Of a DNA stretch of 64,000 nucleotides, positions 1-9,800 are shown in pieces. The position numbers were made by a program, and so were the translations under genes. The stretch comes from Chryseobacterium limigenitum (GTDB lineage: Bacteria > Bacteroidota > Bacteroidia > Flavobacteriales > Weeksellaceae). The notes below the pieces were generated by a model, which did not search any database, was not told where the DNA came from, and saw nothing but the letters and a program-made list of their open reading frames with translations. Every line of letters begins with the position of its first letter. Positions within the stretch are counted from its first letter, which is position 1. Where the stretch lies: positions 186,001 through 250,000 of the forward strand of contig NZ_FPKW01000002.1 of assembly GCF_900114875.1 (NCBI RefSeq), read 5' to 3'.

Positions 1-1964
1 TAAAAATCAATTCTGAAGTCAAAAAATGGTTGAATGTCGGAGCGAATTTAGCCTACACGAACAGTCTTCAGGAAGCACCGCCTTCATCCGATTCAAGAAC
101 GGATAATGTGATCAATGCGGCGAGAGTGATTCCGTCTTTTTATCCTTATTATGAAAGAAATGCAGACGGAAGTTATAAGCTGGATTCAAACGGAAATTAC
201 ATTTACGATTTCGGAAAATACAGACCAACAAGTGCTTTGCAGAATGAAAATGCAGCCGCAACGTTGCCTTTAGATAAAAACGAAAACAGAGAAGATAACT
301 TTTCAGGAAAAGGTTTTGCAGAATTTACTTTCTTGCCGGAGCTGAAATTCAGAACAAGTTTCTCTGTTGATTTGGTGAATTATAACGGCCATTATTACAC
401 CAATCCATTATTGGGAGAAGGTGCGGAAATTGGAGGTTCGGTGACGAAAACCAACTCAAGAACGCTTTCTTACACGACGAGTAATATTTTGACTTACGAT
501 AAAAAATTCGGACAGCACCATATTAATATTTTAGGTGGTCAGGAGTTTTATCATTACGAATATCAAACGATTTCAGGAAGCAGAAGTCAGTTTTCACTTC
601 CTTATTATTACGAACCTGATGCCGCAGCTTTGTTAGGCAGTTTCAGCGGAAACAGTGATAAGTTGGGATTATTAAGTTTCTTAGGAAAAGCAGAATACGA
701 TTATCAGAATAAATATTTCCTTTCCGGATCGGTAAGATCGGATGGATCTTCAAGATTTTCTCCTGAAAACAGATGGGGGACTTTTTGGTCAGTCGGTGGT
801 TCTTGGAAAGCTTCGAATGAAGACTTTATTAAAAATTTAAATTTCTTCAATCAACTAACGCTTCGTGCAAGTTATGGAGGGCAAGGAAACGACAAATTGA
901 GCACGTATTATGCTTACCAAAGTTTGTATACTTTTTACAATAATTTAGGTGAAGGCGGAACGGTTGCCAGCAAATTACCAACTCCCGATTTGAAATGGGA
1001 AACCAACCTTAACTTAAATGTAGGTCTGGAATTTGCGATTTTAAAAAACAGGATTAAAGGTAATGTTGAATATTTCCAACGCCAGAGTAAAGATCTTTTA
1101 TTTGGAATGCCTTTGGCGCCGTCATTGGGTTTCACCGAGTATCAGGCAAATATCGGCGAATTAAAAAATACAGGTTTTGAGTTTTCATTATTCACAACTC
1201 CGATCAAAACAAAAGATTTTGAATGGAATGTTGATCTTAATTTAAGTACTTTAAAAAATGAAATCACAAAACTTCCGAAAGGTTCAATTGTAAGCGGAAC
1301 AAAACTGTTACAGGTTGGAGGTTCAATCTATGATTTCTTCATTCCTGAATGGGTTGGGGTAGATCCTAACAACGGAAATCCGCTTTGGAAAACAATTACA
1401 ACCGATGCCAACGGGAATGCGGTAGAAGGAACAACTTCTGAATATGCAAAAGCTACAAAAACGTTGCAGGGATCATCACTTCCGAAAGTTATGGGAGGTT
1501 TGACGACAAGTTTAGCGTATAAAAACTTCGATTTCTCAACATTGGTGACTTTCAGTATCGGAGGGAAGATTTTAGATACAGATTACACGATGTTAATGCA
1601 TAACGGAAGTTCGGCAGGACGAGCTTGGAGTGCAGAAATGCTGAACAGATGGACGCCCGAAAATACAAATACAGACGTTCCGATTTTAAGTACAACAACC
1701 AATAACTGGACTTCAACTTCATCGAGATTTTTGTATTCAGGAACGTATGCTAGAATTAAAAATGTGAGTTTAGGTTACACGCTTCCATCAGATTATTTTG
1801 GAAGATTAGGGTTGAAAAAATTCAGAATTTATGTTCAGGCAGAAAACCTTTTAACATTCTACAAGCATAAAGGAATGGATCCGGAGCAAACGTTAGACGG
1901 AACAACCTATTACAGGTATCCTGCGATGAGAACGATAACTTTCGGTTTACAGGCAACTCTTTAA
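1..1964 (+). CDS. SusC/RagA-type TonB-dependent outer-membrane receptor, 3' part
   Basis: The frame is open from base 3 without a stop, so the gene begins upstream of the window and only the last ~650 residues are seen. The visible part is the beta-barrel of a SusC-family receptor, which imports glycans or peptides with its SusD lipoprotein using TonB energy. Support: SusC-like stretches such as GSVRSDGSSRFSPENRWGTF and LKWETNLNLNVGLEF, the aromatic-rich C-terminal strand ending in FGLQATL, and a susD gene 18 bp downstream. The N-terminal carboxypeptidase-like and plug domains lie outside the window. The substrate cannot be told from this part. Confidence 0.93.
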   Translation, partial: KINSEVKKWLNVGANLAYTNSLQEAPPSSDSRTDNVINAARVIPSFYPYYERNADGSYKLDSNGNYIYDFGKYRPTSALQNENAAATLPLDKNENREDNFSGKGFAEFTFLPELKFRTSFSVDLVNYNGHYYTNPLLGEGAEIGGSVTKTNSRTLSYTTSNILTYDKKFGQHHINILGGQEFYHYEYQTISGSRSQFSLPYYYEPDAAALLGSFSGNSDKLGLLSFLGKAEYDYQNKYFLSGSVRSDGSSRFSPENRWGTFWSVGGSWKASNEDFIKNLNFFNQLTLRASYGGQGNDKLSTYYAYQSLYTFYNNLGEGGTVASKLPTPDLKWETNLNLNVGLEFAILKNRIKGNVEYFQRQSKDLLFGMPLAPSLGFTEYQANIGELKNTGFEFSLFTTPIKTKDFEWNVDLNLSTLKNEITKLPKGSIVSGTKLLQVGGSIYDFFIPEWVGVDPNNGNPLWKTITTDANGNAVEGTTSEYAKATKTLQGSSLPKVMGGLTTSLAYKNFDFSTLVTFSIGGKILDTDYTMLMHNGSSAGRAWSAEMLNRWTPENTNTDVPILSTTTNNWTSTSSRFLYSGTYARIKNVSLGYTLPSDYFGRLGLKKFRIYVQAENLLTFYKHKGMDPEQTLDGTTYYRYPAMRTITFGLQATL

Positions 1965-1982
1965 ACATTTAAAATTAAGACA

Positions 1983-3476
1983 ATGAAAAAATTAAAATAT
2001 CTATCTTTTGCTTTAATCGCGGCATTTTCATTCATAAGTTGTGAAAGTGATCTTGAAACTGCTCCGACCAATCAGGCTGATGAAGCGGAGGTTTTCAAAA
2101 CGGCAGAAAGTGCAGAAACAGTAATCAACGGAACTTGGGCAAAATTCAATGATGATGGGACAACCTATGCAAACATCGGATACTCAACAGTGTTGAGAAC
2201 AAGTGATGCAATGGGAAGCGACGTTGCGGTTTTGACCAATAAATACGGTTTTCCCGGAGCTTATGCTTTCACAGATTTGGTGAATAATACAGGAAGCCGA
2301 CCTCTTTACATCTGGAATTCGTTGTATTCTGTGATCAATAATATGAATAATGTGATCGCCAGAATTGATGCTGCAGAAGGAACTCAAGAGAAAAAGAATC
2401 AGGTGAAAGGTCAGGCAAAAGCGTTGAGAGCATTTTGTTATTTTAACCTGGCGAGTTTTTATCAGTTCAGTTATTTTAAAGATAAAAATGCATTGACGGC
2501 TCCAATTTATACAGAACCAACAACGACAAGCTCAGTCGGAAAGAAAAAAGCAAGTCTGGAAGAAATTTATACGTTAATTAAAAGTGATTTGACGGACGCG
2601 GACAACTTACTTCAAAATTATACAAGAAATAATAAAGATAAAATTGACAGATCTGTAGTAAACGGTTTGTTGGCAAGAGTTTATCTAAATACAGGCGAAT
2701 GGACGAAAGCTGTAACTTCTGCAAGAATTGCCAGAAACGGATATGCTTTAATGACTGCCGAAAAATACAAAGAAGGTTTCAACGACATCAGCAACGGAGA
2801 ATGGATCTGGGGACACGGGCAAACGCAGGAGCAATCCGGTGAGAGCTATGCTTTCCATTTTTTGGATGTTTCGTCTTCGGGAAGTTATTATTACAGCTTC
2901 ATGGCAGATCCTTACTTCAAAGATTTGTTTGATACGAATGACATCCGCTATTCTCTGTTCTCATGGGACGGAAATCCCGGCAGAGAAGGGCTTTTGAGAT
3001 ATGCTAAGTTTAAATTTAAAGCTAATTTAATTGCAGATATTGTTTTCATGAGAGCTGCCGAAATGTATTTAATTGAAGCTGAGGCCGAAGCCAGAAACGG
3101 AAATGTAAACAATGCTGTGACAGTTTTAAATCAATTAAAATCAGCAAGAAATGCGAATGTTTATAGCGGATCTTTAGCACAAAATGATGTGATTAAAGAA
3201 GTTTTAATTGAAAGAAGGAAAGAATTATTCGGAGAAGGCTTTTCATTGTCAGACATCATCAGAACGCAGGGAACTGTCGCGAGAAAAGCTTACACCAACT
3301 CAAACGGGCAGGCCATTCAGGTGCAGATTACAACTCCCGCCGGAGTAGTGAAAACGGTTAACGGGAGAGGGCATACGATTTTTGCTTTTCCTGATCAGTC
3401 GCCGTTTGTTGCGAATAGCAGATATTATTTGTTTTCAATTCCGCAGAAGGAGATTGAAAATAATCCGAATCTTTAA
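1983..3476 (+). CDS. SusD/RagB family nutrient-binding lipoprotein
   Basis: 497 residues with a lipoprotein signal (MKKLKYLSFALIAAFSFISC, lipidated Cys20), so it should sit on the outer surface as the lid of the SusC channel. SusD-like features include the helical TPR-type core (QAKALRAFCYFNLASFYQF, VNGLLARVYLNTGEWTKAV) and the C-terminal RRKELFGEGFSLSDIIRTQG segment, typical of the SusD C-terminal region. It follows the receptor after 18 bp and is cotranscribed with it. No glycoside hydrolase or peptidase lies next to it, so the substrate stays open. Confidence 0.94.
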   Translation: MKKLKYLSFALIAAFSFISCESDLETAPTNQADEAEVFKTAESAETVINGTWAKFNDDGTTYANIGYSTVLRTSDAMGSDVAVLTNKYGFPGAYAFTDLVNNTGSRPLYIWNSLYSVINNMNNVIARIDAAEGTQEKKNQVKGQAKALRAFCYFNLASFYQFSYFKDKNALTAPIYTEPTTTSSVGKKKASLEEIYTLIKSDLTDADNLLQNYTRNNKDKIDRSVVNGLLARVYLNTGEWTKAVTSARIARNGYALMTAEKYKEGFNDISNGEWIWGHGQTQEQSGESYAFHFLDVSSSGSYYYSFMADPYFKDLFDTNDIRYSLFSWDGNPGREGLLRYAKFKFKANLIADIVFMRAAEMYLIEAEAEARNGNVNNAVTVLNQLKSARNANVYSGSLAQNDVIKEVLIERRKELFGEGFSLSDIIRTQGTVARKAYTNSNGQAIQVQITTPAGVVKTVNGRGHTIFAFPDQSPFVANSRYYLFSIPQKEIENNPNL

Positions 3477-3501
3477 TAGTTTGATTTGATTTTTTTTTAA
3501 G

Positions 3502-3529
3502 AGCCATTGCATGATGTGATGGCTTTTTT
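3502..3529 (+). terminator. Rho-independent terminator after susD
   Basis: Inverted repeat AGCCAT (3502-3507) / ATGGCT (3519-3524) followed by six T. It lies 26 bp after the susD stop. The opposite strand has no T-run, so it should act only on the + transcript. Confidence 0.7.
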
Positions 3530-3538
3530 ATTGTATCT

Positions 3539-4759
3539 CTAATAATTTTTATTTTTAATTTCCTCCCATTGAATAATAAGGGGATACATTTCTTTTACAC
3601 CGTATTTTTCATATAAGGAATCTTTTTTGTAATTCTTTAAAAGAGAATTTAAATCTGGGTTTTGATTTAATGGAGGGAATAACATATACCTGGTTCCTCC
3701 TTTAAAGCCTTTTTCTTTCTCAAAATCTTCACCCACGGATGTCTTTTTAACAAAGTTAAAAGAAGCAAAATAGAATACAGGAATTAGAATAGGGAGTGCT
3801 AAAGGTATTTTAGGGAATCTGTCTAATCCCCGCCCTATTAAAATAATGATAAATACATACGGAACTAGCTGGAAAACATACACATCGGATACATTATGTT
3901 TTATACAAAAAAATAAAAAAGGGAGGGCGCCGATAAGTAGGTAATTAATATATTTCTTACTTTTCAATCCCCAGAAAGAAAACAAAATAAAAAATAAGAA
4001 ATTATACCCCAGGATCACGGTATTTTTCATTATGCTTTTAAAAATTGTTGCAGGATCATAATCAAAAAGGGAATTCTCATAAGCATTATCTGTAAATATA
4101 GATATCAGTGGATGGCGGCCAAATGCAACGGGAAGTAATAGAATTGAAAATAAACTAAGCGTAATGAGCCCACCGTAAATAATATTTTTCTTTAAAAGTT
4201 TAAAGTTTTTAAAAATTAAATAACAATAAAAAGGGCCAAAAAGTATCGTTTGTATGTGTATTAAAAAAAGAATTCCTAGAAATATAGACAAATAATAGAA
4301 ATATTTTATATCCTTTTGTTTCAGGAATTTAAATACATTAATTAAAAACAAGATAACAAATAATATATAAAATGTATATACTTCTGTAATAATAGCCTGC
4401 CTCCAAAATGTAAAAGATAAACCAAAGATCATGATGCACATCAGGGATGATTTCTCGGAAATATCAAGTAAAATCAATAATTTTCTTAAATAGAATAAGG
4501 CCAGTAGACCGGAAATTATACAGACTCCCACAAAAAGAAAATGCACATTTATGAATGGCAGTATTTTATGAGCTAAACCTAAAACATTAGAAAATAAAAA
4601 ATGGTTGGTAGCATTAGATTCAAATGAAAATCCATGATAACCTTGTATGGTGAAACCAATGCTGTCGCCTAGTGACGGGTCTTTTCCAACTGAAAAAAAA
4701 TATATAATTCCTAAAATGAAGAGGAAAATAATAGTGTAATTATAATATTTGTTATGCAT
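3539..4759 (-). CDS. Polytopic membrane protein, GT-C-like/DUF2723-like
   Basis: 406 residues with about ten hydrophobic segments. After the first membrane helix comes a loop with an acidic residue in SLGDSIGFTIQGYHGFSFES, the place where GT-C glycosyltransferases and DUF2723 (TMEM260-like) proteins carry their catalytic Asp. Function is inferred only from that architecture: a lipid-linked sugar transferase acting on the periplasmic face is possible. Another integral membrane gene on the same strand lies 66 bp upstream. No partner polyprenyl-phosphate sugar synthase is nearby. It could be an unrelated membrane protein. Confidence 0.6.
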   Translation of the reverse strand: MHNKYYNYTIIFLFILGIIYFFSVGKDPSLGDSIGFTIQGYHGFSFESNATNHFLFSNVLGLAHKILPFINVHFLFVGVCIISGLLALFYLRKLLILLDISEKSSLMCIMIFGLSFTFWRQAIITEVYTFYILFVILFLINVFKFLKQKDIKYFYYLSIFLGILFLIHIQTILFGPFYCYLIFKNFKLLKKNIIYGGLITLSLFSILLLPVAFGRHPLISIFTDNAYENSLFDYDPATIFKSIMKNTVILGYNFLFFILFSFWGLKSKKYINYLLIGALPFLFFCIKHNVSDVYVFQLVPYVFIIILIGRGLDRFPKIPLALPILIPVFYFASFNFVKKTSVGEDFEKEKGFKGGTRYMLFPPLNQNPDLNSLLKNYKKDSLYEKYGVKEMYPLIIQWEEIKNKNY

Positions 4760-4825
4760 GTACTATATAAGATGCTAATTGTGTTTTTTACAAAAGTAAT
4801 AAATTAGTTACTCGTATAAATTATT

Positions 4826-6184
4826 CTAGCGTGCTAATTCAAACTTTGGATATAGCAGAATACCAAATTCATCAAAGAGATGAGTTTTTTCATTTTCTTC
4901 ATCACTGTTAGGTGTTTCGAGATAATAGAGTTTTTTTTCTCCTTTTTTAATGGATTTGATATTTTCCTGTGAAAGATTATTAATAAGTTTAACCTTTTTA
5001 AAATCAAAATTTCCCATTAAAACCAATTGTTCATAGAAATTTCCCACGTGAATAACCGAGTTTTCAGGAGTGGATTTTATTTTCTGAATTAAAATTTTAC
5101 AATATTGTAGTTCTTGATCTTCATAATTTTCATTCATAAAAATTGAACCTTTTATATGAACCTTTTTTGTATTGATGTGAATAAGAAAAGGTGAAATAAG
5201 TAATGAAAATAAGGCAAATTTCATCAGTTTATCAGAAAGAATTCTTTGTAAAATAATTAATATGAAAGGAATAGACGGGATTAAATATCCTGATTCCAAA
5301 GGAAATTTCACAAAGAAAATAAAGTTGATAAAGATCATTAAAAAACAGAAAACAATAAAATAATCTTTCAATAAAAGCTGAATGTTTTTAAATCTATCTG
5401 TAAAAAATTGCATAACTAATGAGGCCAAAATTCCCAAAGTACCAATTGCTCCATAAACATACAAAGTACTCAAACTGAAAAGACTGAATAGAGAAACACT
5501 TTCTGTACCGTAACTATGCAGAAAATCACCTTCATACCTTACAATAACTGGCAGGAAAAAGAAAATAGCAGATAAAACTAAAAGTACTGAAAATATAATA
5601 GTTTCTTTCAGATTTTTACCCAATTGAAAATAAGCTATGAAAGTAAAGGCTGGCAGGAAAATAGCATTATTTAATCTACAGCTTATCATTAAACCGAAGA
5701 AAATAACTGCTGCCCATTTCTTTTTGATCAATATAAAATAAAGGCTTCCCAACATGAAAAATAAAGACCAATTATAGTCCATTACAACCGTACTGTTCAG
5801 ATAAATAATCGGAATAAAAGATAAACTAACAGCTAATAAAAAAGAAAGAGAAACTTTAAAATATTCTAAAATCCTGTAGAAAAATATACAGGCACCCATT
5901 GTAAATAGGATCGATAAGGAATTCAAGTACCAATAAGGCTGTTTATAAAATAGAGAAAAAACAAATTCGGGAAACGGATAGCCAGGAAAACGCGAAACAT
6001 TATAGATATGATATTCACTTAAAATTTTACCCGAATAAACTTCTCTCCATCCATCAAGATCCTGTCCCAAACTATTGAAGATGAAAGGGATTCTCGATAA
6101 TAGAATTATCAGAGCAATAATAATTTCTTTATTATTTATTTGGGGTTTGGTGATCATTAATTTGTTATCAGTGATATCGGTCAT
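4826..6184 (-). CDS. Polytopic membrane protein, GT-C glycosyltransferase-like
   Basis: About 452 residues from the chosen ATG at 6184 (alternative ATG at 6157). The frame continues upstream, but a longer start would run through the divergent gene's promoter at 6221-6249 and adds a non-membrane sequence that looks like antisense. After the first helix comes GQDLDGWREVYSGKIL, then NVSRFPGYPFPEF, which resembles the Asp-containing first loop of GT39/ArnT-type enzymes. Around ten more membrane helices follow, then a hydrophilic tail. Likely a sugar transferase of the inner membrane using a polyprenyl-linked donor; the substrate is unknown. Confidence 0.65.
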   Translation of the reverse strand: MTDITDNKLMITKPQINNKEIIIALIILLSRIPFIFNSLGQDLDGWREVYSGKILSEYHIYNVSRFPGYPFPEFVFSLFYKQPYWYLNSLSILFTMGACIFFYRILEYFKVSLSFLLAVSLSFIPIIYLNSTVVMDYNWSLFFMLGSLYFILIKKKWAAVIFFGLMISCRLNNAIFLPAFTFIAYFQLGKNLKETIIFSVLLVLSAIFFFLPVIVRYEGDFLHSYGTESVSLFSLFSLSTLYVYGAIGTLGILASLVMQFFTDRFKNIQLLLKDYFIVFCFLMIFINFIFFVKFPLESGYLIPSIPFILIILQRILSDKLMKFALFSLLISPFLIHINTKKVHIKGSIFMNENYEDQELQYCKILIQKIKSTPENSVIHVGNFYEQLVLMGNFDFKKVKLINNLSQENIKSIKKGEKKLYYLETPNSDEENEKTHLFDEFGILLYPKFELAR

Positions 6185-6220
6185 TTCTAATTGGAGATCC
6201 TCAAAAGTATAAAAATACAA

Positions 6221-6249
6221 TTTGATTTTACAAAAAAACTCTACCTTTG
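6221..6249 (+). promoter_or_regulatory. Bacteroidetes-type promoter before the metal island
   Basis: TTTG at 6221-6224, 17 bp spacer, TACCTTTG at 6242-6249: both boxes match the Bacteroidetes -33/-7 consensus exactly. The expected transcript start (about 6252-6256) coincides with the ATG at 6255, so the message would be almost or fully leaderless. Confidence 0.75.
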
Positions 6250-6254
6250 TCATA

Positions 6255-6578
6255 ATGAACCTATTCAGATTGATTTTGGCGATGTATTTCGTGGTGTTAT
6301 CCGTAATGCCATGCGAAGACATACATAAAGAATTGGGTTCCGGCAAGACAGAATTATCATTAAATATCGACGAATCACATTCAAAAGACAAAGGAGATAT
6401 CTGTTCTCCGCTGTGTATTTGCAATTGCTGTCAGATTACGGTGACAGCTTTTAAAATGGATGTTTCAATGAACATTCCTCAAAAGATTCAAGCTTATTTT
6501 TCCAAGAAAATTCTATTTCAGAAAAATAATTTTGCCTATCAGGTATACGACCATATTTGGCAGCCTCCTAAGATTTAA
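6255..6578 (+). CDS. Small Cys-rich exported/membrane protein (DUF6660-like)
   Basis: 107 residues. The ATG at 6255 gives a hydrophobic N-terminus (MNLFRLILAMYFVVLSVMPC) that could be a signal peptide or anchor; a TTG at 6222 is in frame but lies inside the promoter. The middle carries the cysteine cluster CSPLCICNCC, a plausible metal site, and the protein ends in IWQPPKI. Small proteins of this form are often found just before CzcA genes in Bacteroidetes; the DUF6660 label is from memory. It probably senses or buffers metal in the envelope, which is inference from neighbours. Two other small proteins in the island share the tail pattern. Confidence 0.7.
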   Translation: MNLFRLILAMYFVVLSVMPCEDIHKELGSGKTELSLNIDESHSKDKGDICSPLCICNCCQITVTAFKMDVSMNIPQKIQAYFSKKILFQKNNFAYQVYDHIWQPPKI

Positions 6579-6691
6579 TTTATTGATTTTAAATATTCCA
6601 TGAAACTTTGCAATACCGTTGCAGAGGTATTCATGATATTTTTGCGTCTCATTTTTAAATGAAATGTAAAATATTCTCAATAAAATTAATC

Positions 6692-6803
6692 GATTGTCTG
6701 TCTTTGGATCTTTGCTGAGTGAAACGCCTTTGCGATCTTAAAAACGTTTAGTAGTTAAAAAAAACTTAGCGTCCTTTGCGTTAAAAAAATAAAACAGACA
6801 ATC
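6692..6803. repeat. Intergenic repeat, CTTTGCG family, copy 1
   Basis: Ends in inverted repeats GATTGTCTG (6692-6700) and CAGACAATC (6795-6803). The core from 6714 (GCTGAGTGAAACGCCTTTGC) to the TCCTTTGCGTTAAA motif is closely matched by a second copy at 15581-15653. It fills most of the spacer between the small protein gene and the RND pump gene. Confidence 0.7.
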
Positions 6804-6822
6804 ACAAATTAAATCTCAATTT

Positions 6823-9800
6823 GTGTTAGATAAAATCATAAAATTTAGTATCCAAAACAAGATCATTATTGGAATAATGACCTTGCTTTTGACCATTTGG
6901 GGAAGTTGGAGCGCCACAAGATTGCCCATTGATGCCGTACCGGATATTACCAATAATCAGGTGCAGATTATTACTGTTTGTCCTACGTTAGCGGGGCAGG
7001 AAGTAGAACAGTTGGTCACTTTTCCAATTGAACAGAGTATTGCAACGGTTCCGGATATAGAAGAAACCCGAAGTATTTCAAGATTCGGATTGTCGGTGAT
7101 TACGGTTGTATTTAAAGATAAAGTAGATGTCTATTTTGCCCGACAATTAATCAATGAAAGACTAAAGCAGGCTGAAGAAAATATTCCTAAAGGAATTGGA
7201 ACGCCTGAGTTAGCGCCTGTCAGTACAGGATTGGGCGAAGTCTATCAATATATTTTGCATCCAAAAAAAGGAAGTGAGAAAAAATACAATGCGAAAGATC
7301 TCCGCACCATGCAGGACTGGATTGTTTCCCGACAATTATACGGGACAGAAGGCGTTGCTGAGGTCAATAGTTTCGGAGGCGAGCTGAAACAATATGAAGT
7401 GGCCGTAAATCCCAATCGGCTAAAAGCAATGGGAGTAAGCGTTGCGGATATTTTTACTTCCTTAGAAAAAAACAATCAAAATACAGGCGGAGCGTATATT
7501 GATAAAAAACCGAACGCTTATTTCATTCGTGGAATTGGCTTGGCAACTTCGATAGAGGATGTTAAAAATATTGCTGTAAAAAATACGGGAAATATTCCTG
7601 TTTTTATTAAGGATGTGGCAGATGTCCGTTTCGGATATGCAACGCGTTATGGGGCGATGACGTATAACGGACAAACCGATGCCGTGGGGGGAGTGGTTAT
7701 GATGTTGAAAGGAGCGAATAGCAATGATGTTGTGAATAGAATTAAAGAGAAAATTCCAACCATTCAGAAATCGTTGCCGGCAGATATTGTGATCGAACCA
7801 TTTTTAGACCGAACCGATTTAGTAGATCGAGCCATAAGTACAGTTGAAAAGAATTTGATTGAAGGAGCATTGATTGTGATCTTCGTTTTAGTTGTATTTC
7901 TCGGCAATTTCAGAGCAGGATTAATTGTAGCCTCAGCAATTCCTTTATCGTTATTGTTTGCTTTAGGAATGATGAATGTGTTCGGAGTAAGTGCCAATTT
8001 AATGAGCCTTGGAGCGATTGATTTCGGTTTAATTGTAGACGGAGCCGTAATTATCGTTGAAGCTACTTTACATCACTTAGGATTAAGAAAATCCGTTCAA
8101 AAATTAACACAAAGTGAAATGGACGAGGAAGTTTTTCTGTCTGCTTCAAAAATTCGTGGAAGTGCTGCTTTCGGAGAAATTATCATCTTAATTGTTTACA
8201 TTCCGATTCTTACTTTAGTTGGAATTGAAGGTAAAATGTTTTCACCAATGGCTAAAACAGTAGGTTTTGCAATTTTGGGAGCATTGATTCTTTCACTGAC
8301 TTATATTCCGATGATGTGCGCGCTTTTCCTTTCAAAGAAAGCGTCTTACAAAGAAAATTTTTCAGATAAAATGATGAATTGGCTGCAAAAGATTTATCAA
8401 CCTTTATTACAGAAAGCCATTAAAATTAAATATGTAATTGTTGGACTTACCGTTGTTTTATTCTCAATCTCAGCATTGATTTTTAGCAGAATGGGTGGGG
8501 AGTTTATTCCACAGTTGCAGGAAGGAGATTTTGCGTTCCATTGTATTCTGCCGCAGGGAAGTTCATTAAGTCAGAGCATCGAAACTTCCATGCAGGCTTC
8601 CAGATTGATTAAACAATTTGATGAGGTGAAAATGGTAGTCGGAAAAACAGGTTCTGCCGAAGTTCCTACAGATCCCATGCCGCCGGAGGCCACCGATTTA
8701 ATCATTGTGTTAAAACCTCAAAAAGAATGGAAATCAAAGAAATCTTACACTGAATTATCAGATGAAATTACAGAAAAGCTGGAAGTAATTCCAGGAGTTT
8801 TCTTTGAAGCGAATCAGCCGATTCAAATGCGTTTTAATGAATTAATGACAGGAATCCGACAAGATGTTGCGGTAAAGATCTTCGGTGAAAATATGGATAC
8901 GCTCTCTATTTATGCCGATAAAGTGAGCAAAGTTATTCAAAATGTTGATGGAGCAACTTCTCCGCAGGTTGAAAGAGTGGGCGGACTTCCGCAGATCAAT
9001 GTGACGTACGACAGAACGAGGATTGCCAATTACGGATTGAATGTTGAAGATGTCAACAATGTTTTGAGTACCGCGTTTGCAGGAAAAACAGCCGGCCAAA
9101 TCTTTGAAAATGAAAGGCGTTTCGATCTTGTGGTAAGACTGGACAGTTTATACCGAACGGATATTGAGGATGTAAGTAATTTGATGGTTCCAACCAATAC
9201 CGGAATTCAGGTTCCATTATCTCAAGTGGCGAATATTGAATATAAATTGGGGCCAGCACAAATTAGCCGTGAAGCAGGAAAACGCAGAATTGTCATCGGT
9301 TTTAATGTCAAAGGAAGAGATGTGGAAAGTGTAGTGAATGATATTCAGGGAAAACTCACAAAAGAGGTAAAACTTCCATCAGGATATTATTTTACGTACG
9401 GTGGTCAGTTTGAGAATTTAAAAGAAGCAAGCCAACGACTGATGATTGCCGTTCCGGTATCACTTCTGCTAATCTTTATGTTGCTGTATTTTACATTTCA
9501 TTCTTTCAAACAGGCAACTTTGATATTTACGGCGATTCCGATGAGCGCGATCGGTGGTATTTTTGCTCTTTTGTTGAGAGGAATGCCTTTCAGTATCAGC
9601 GCAGGAATTGGTTTTATCGCCTTATTTGGAGTGGCGGTTCTTAACGGAATTGTGTTGATAGGAACATTCAATCAATTAGAAAAAGATGGAGTTACCGACG
9701 TGTTTAAAAGAGTCATTGAAGGAACGAAAACCAGATTAAGACCCGTTTTAATGACTGCAACGGTAGCTTCTTTCGGGTTTTTACCGATGGCGATAAGTAC

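Noticed and set aside
6185..6424. N-terminal extension of the membrane protein at 4826
   Set aside because: It would run through the divergent promoter and gene start; the added residues are not membrane or signal-like.
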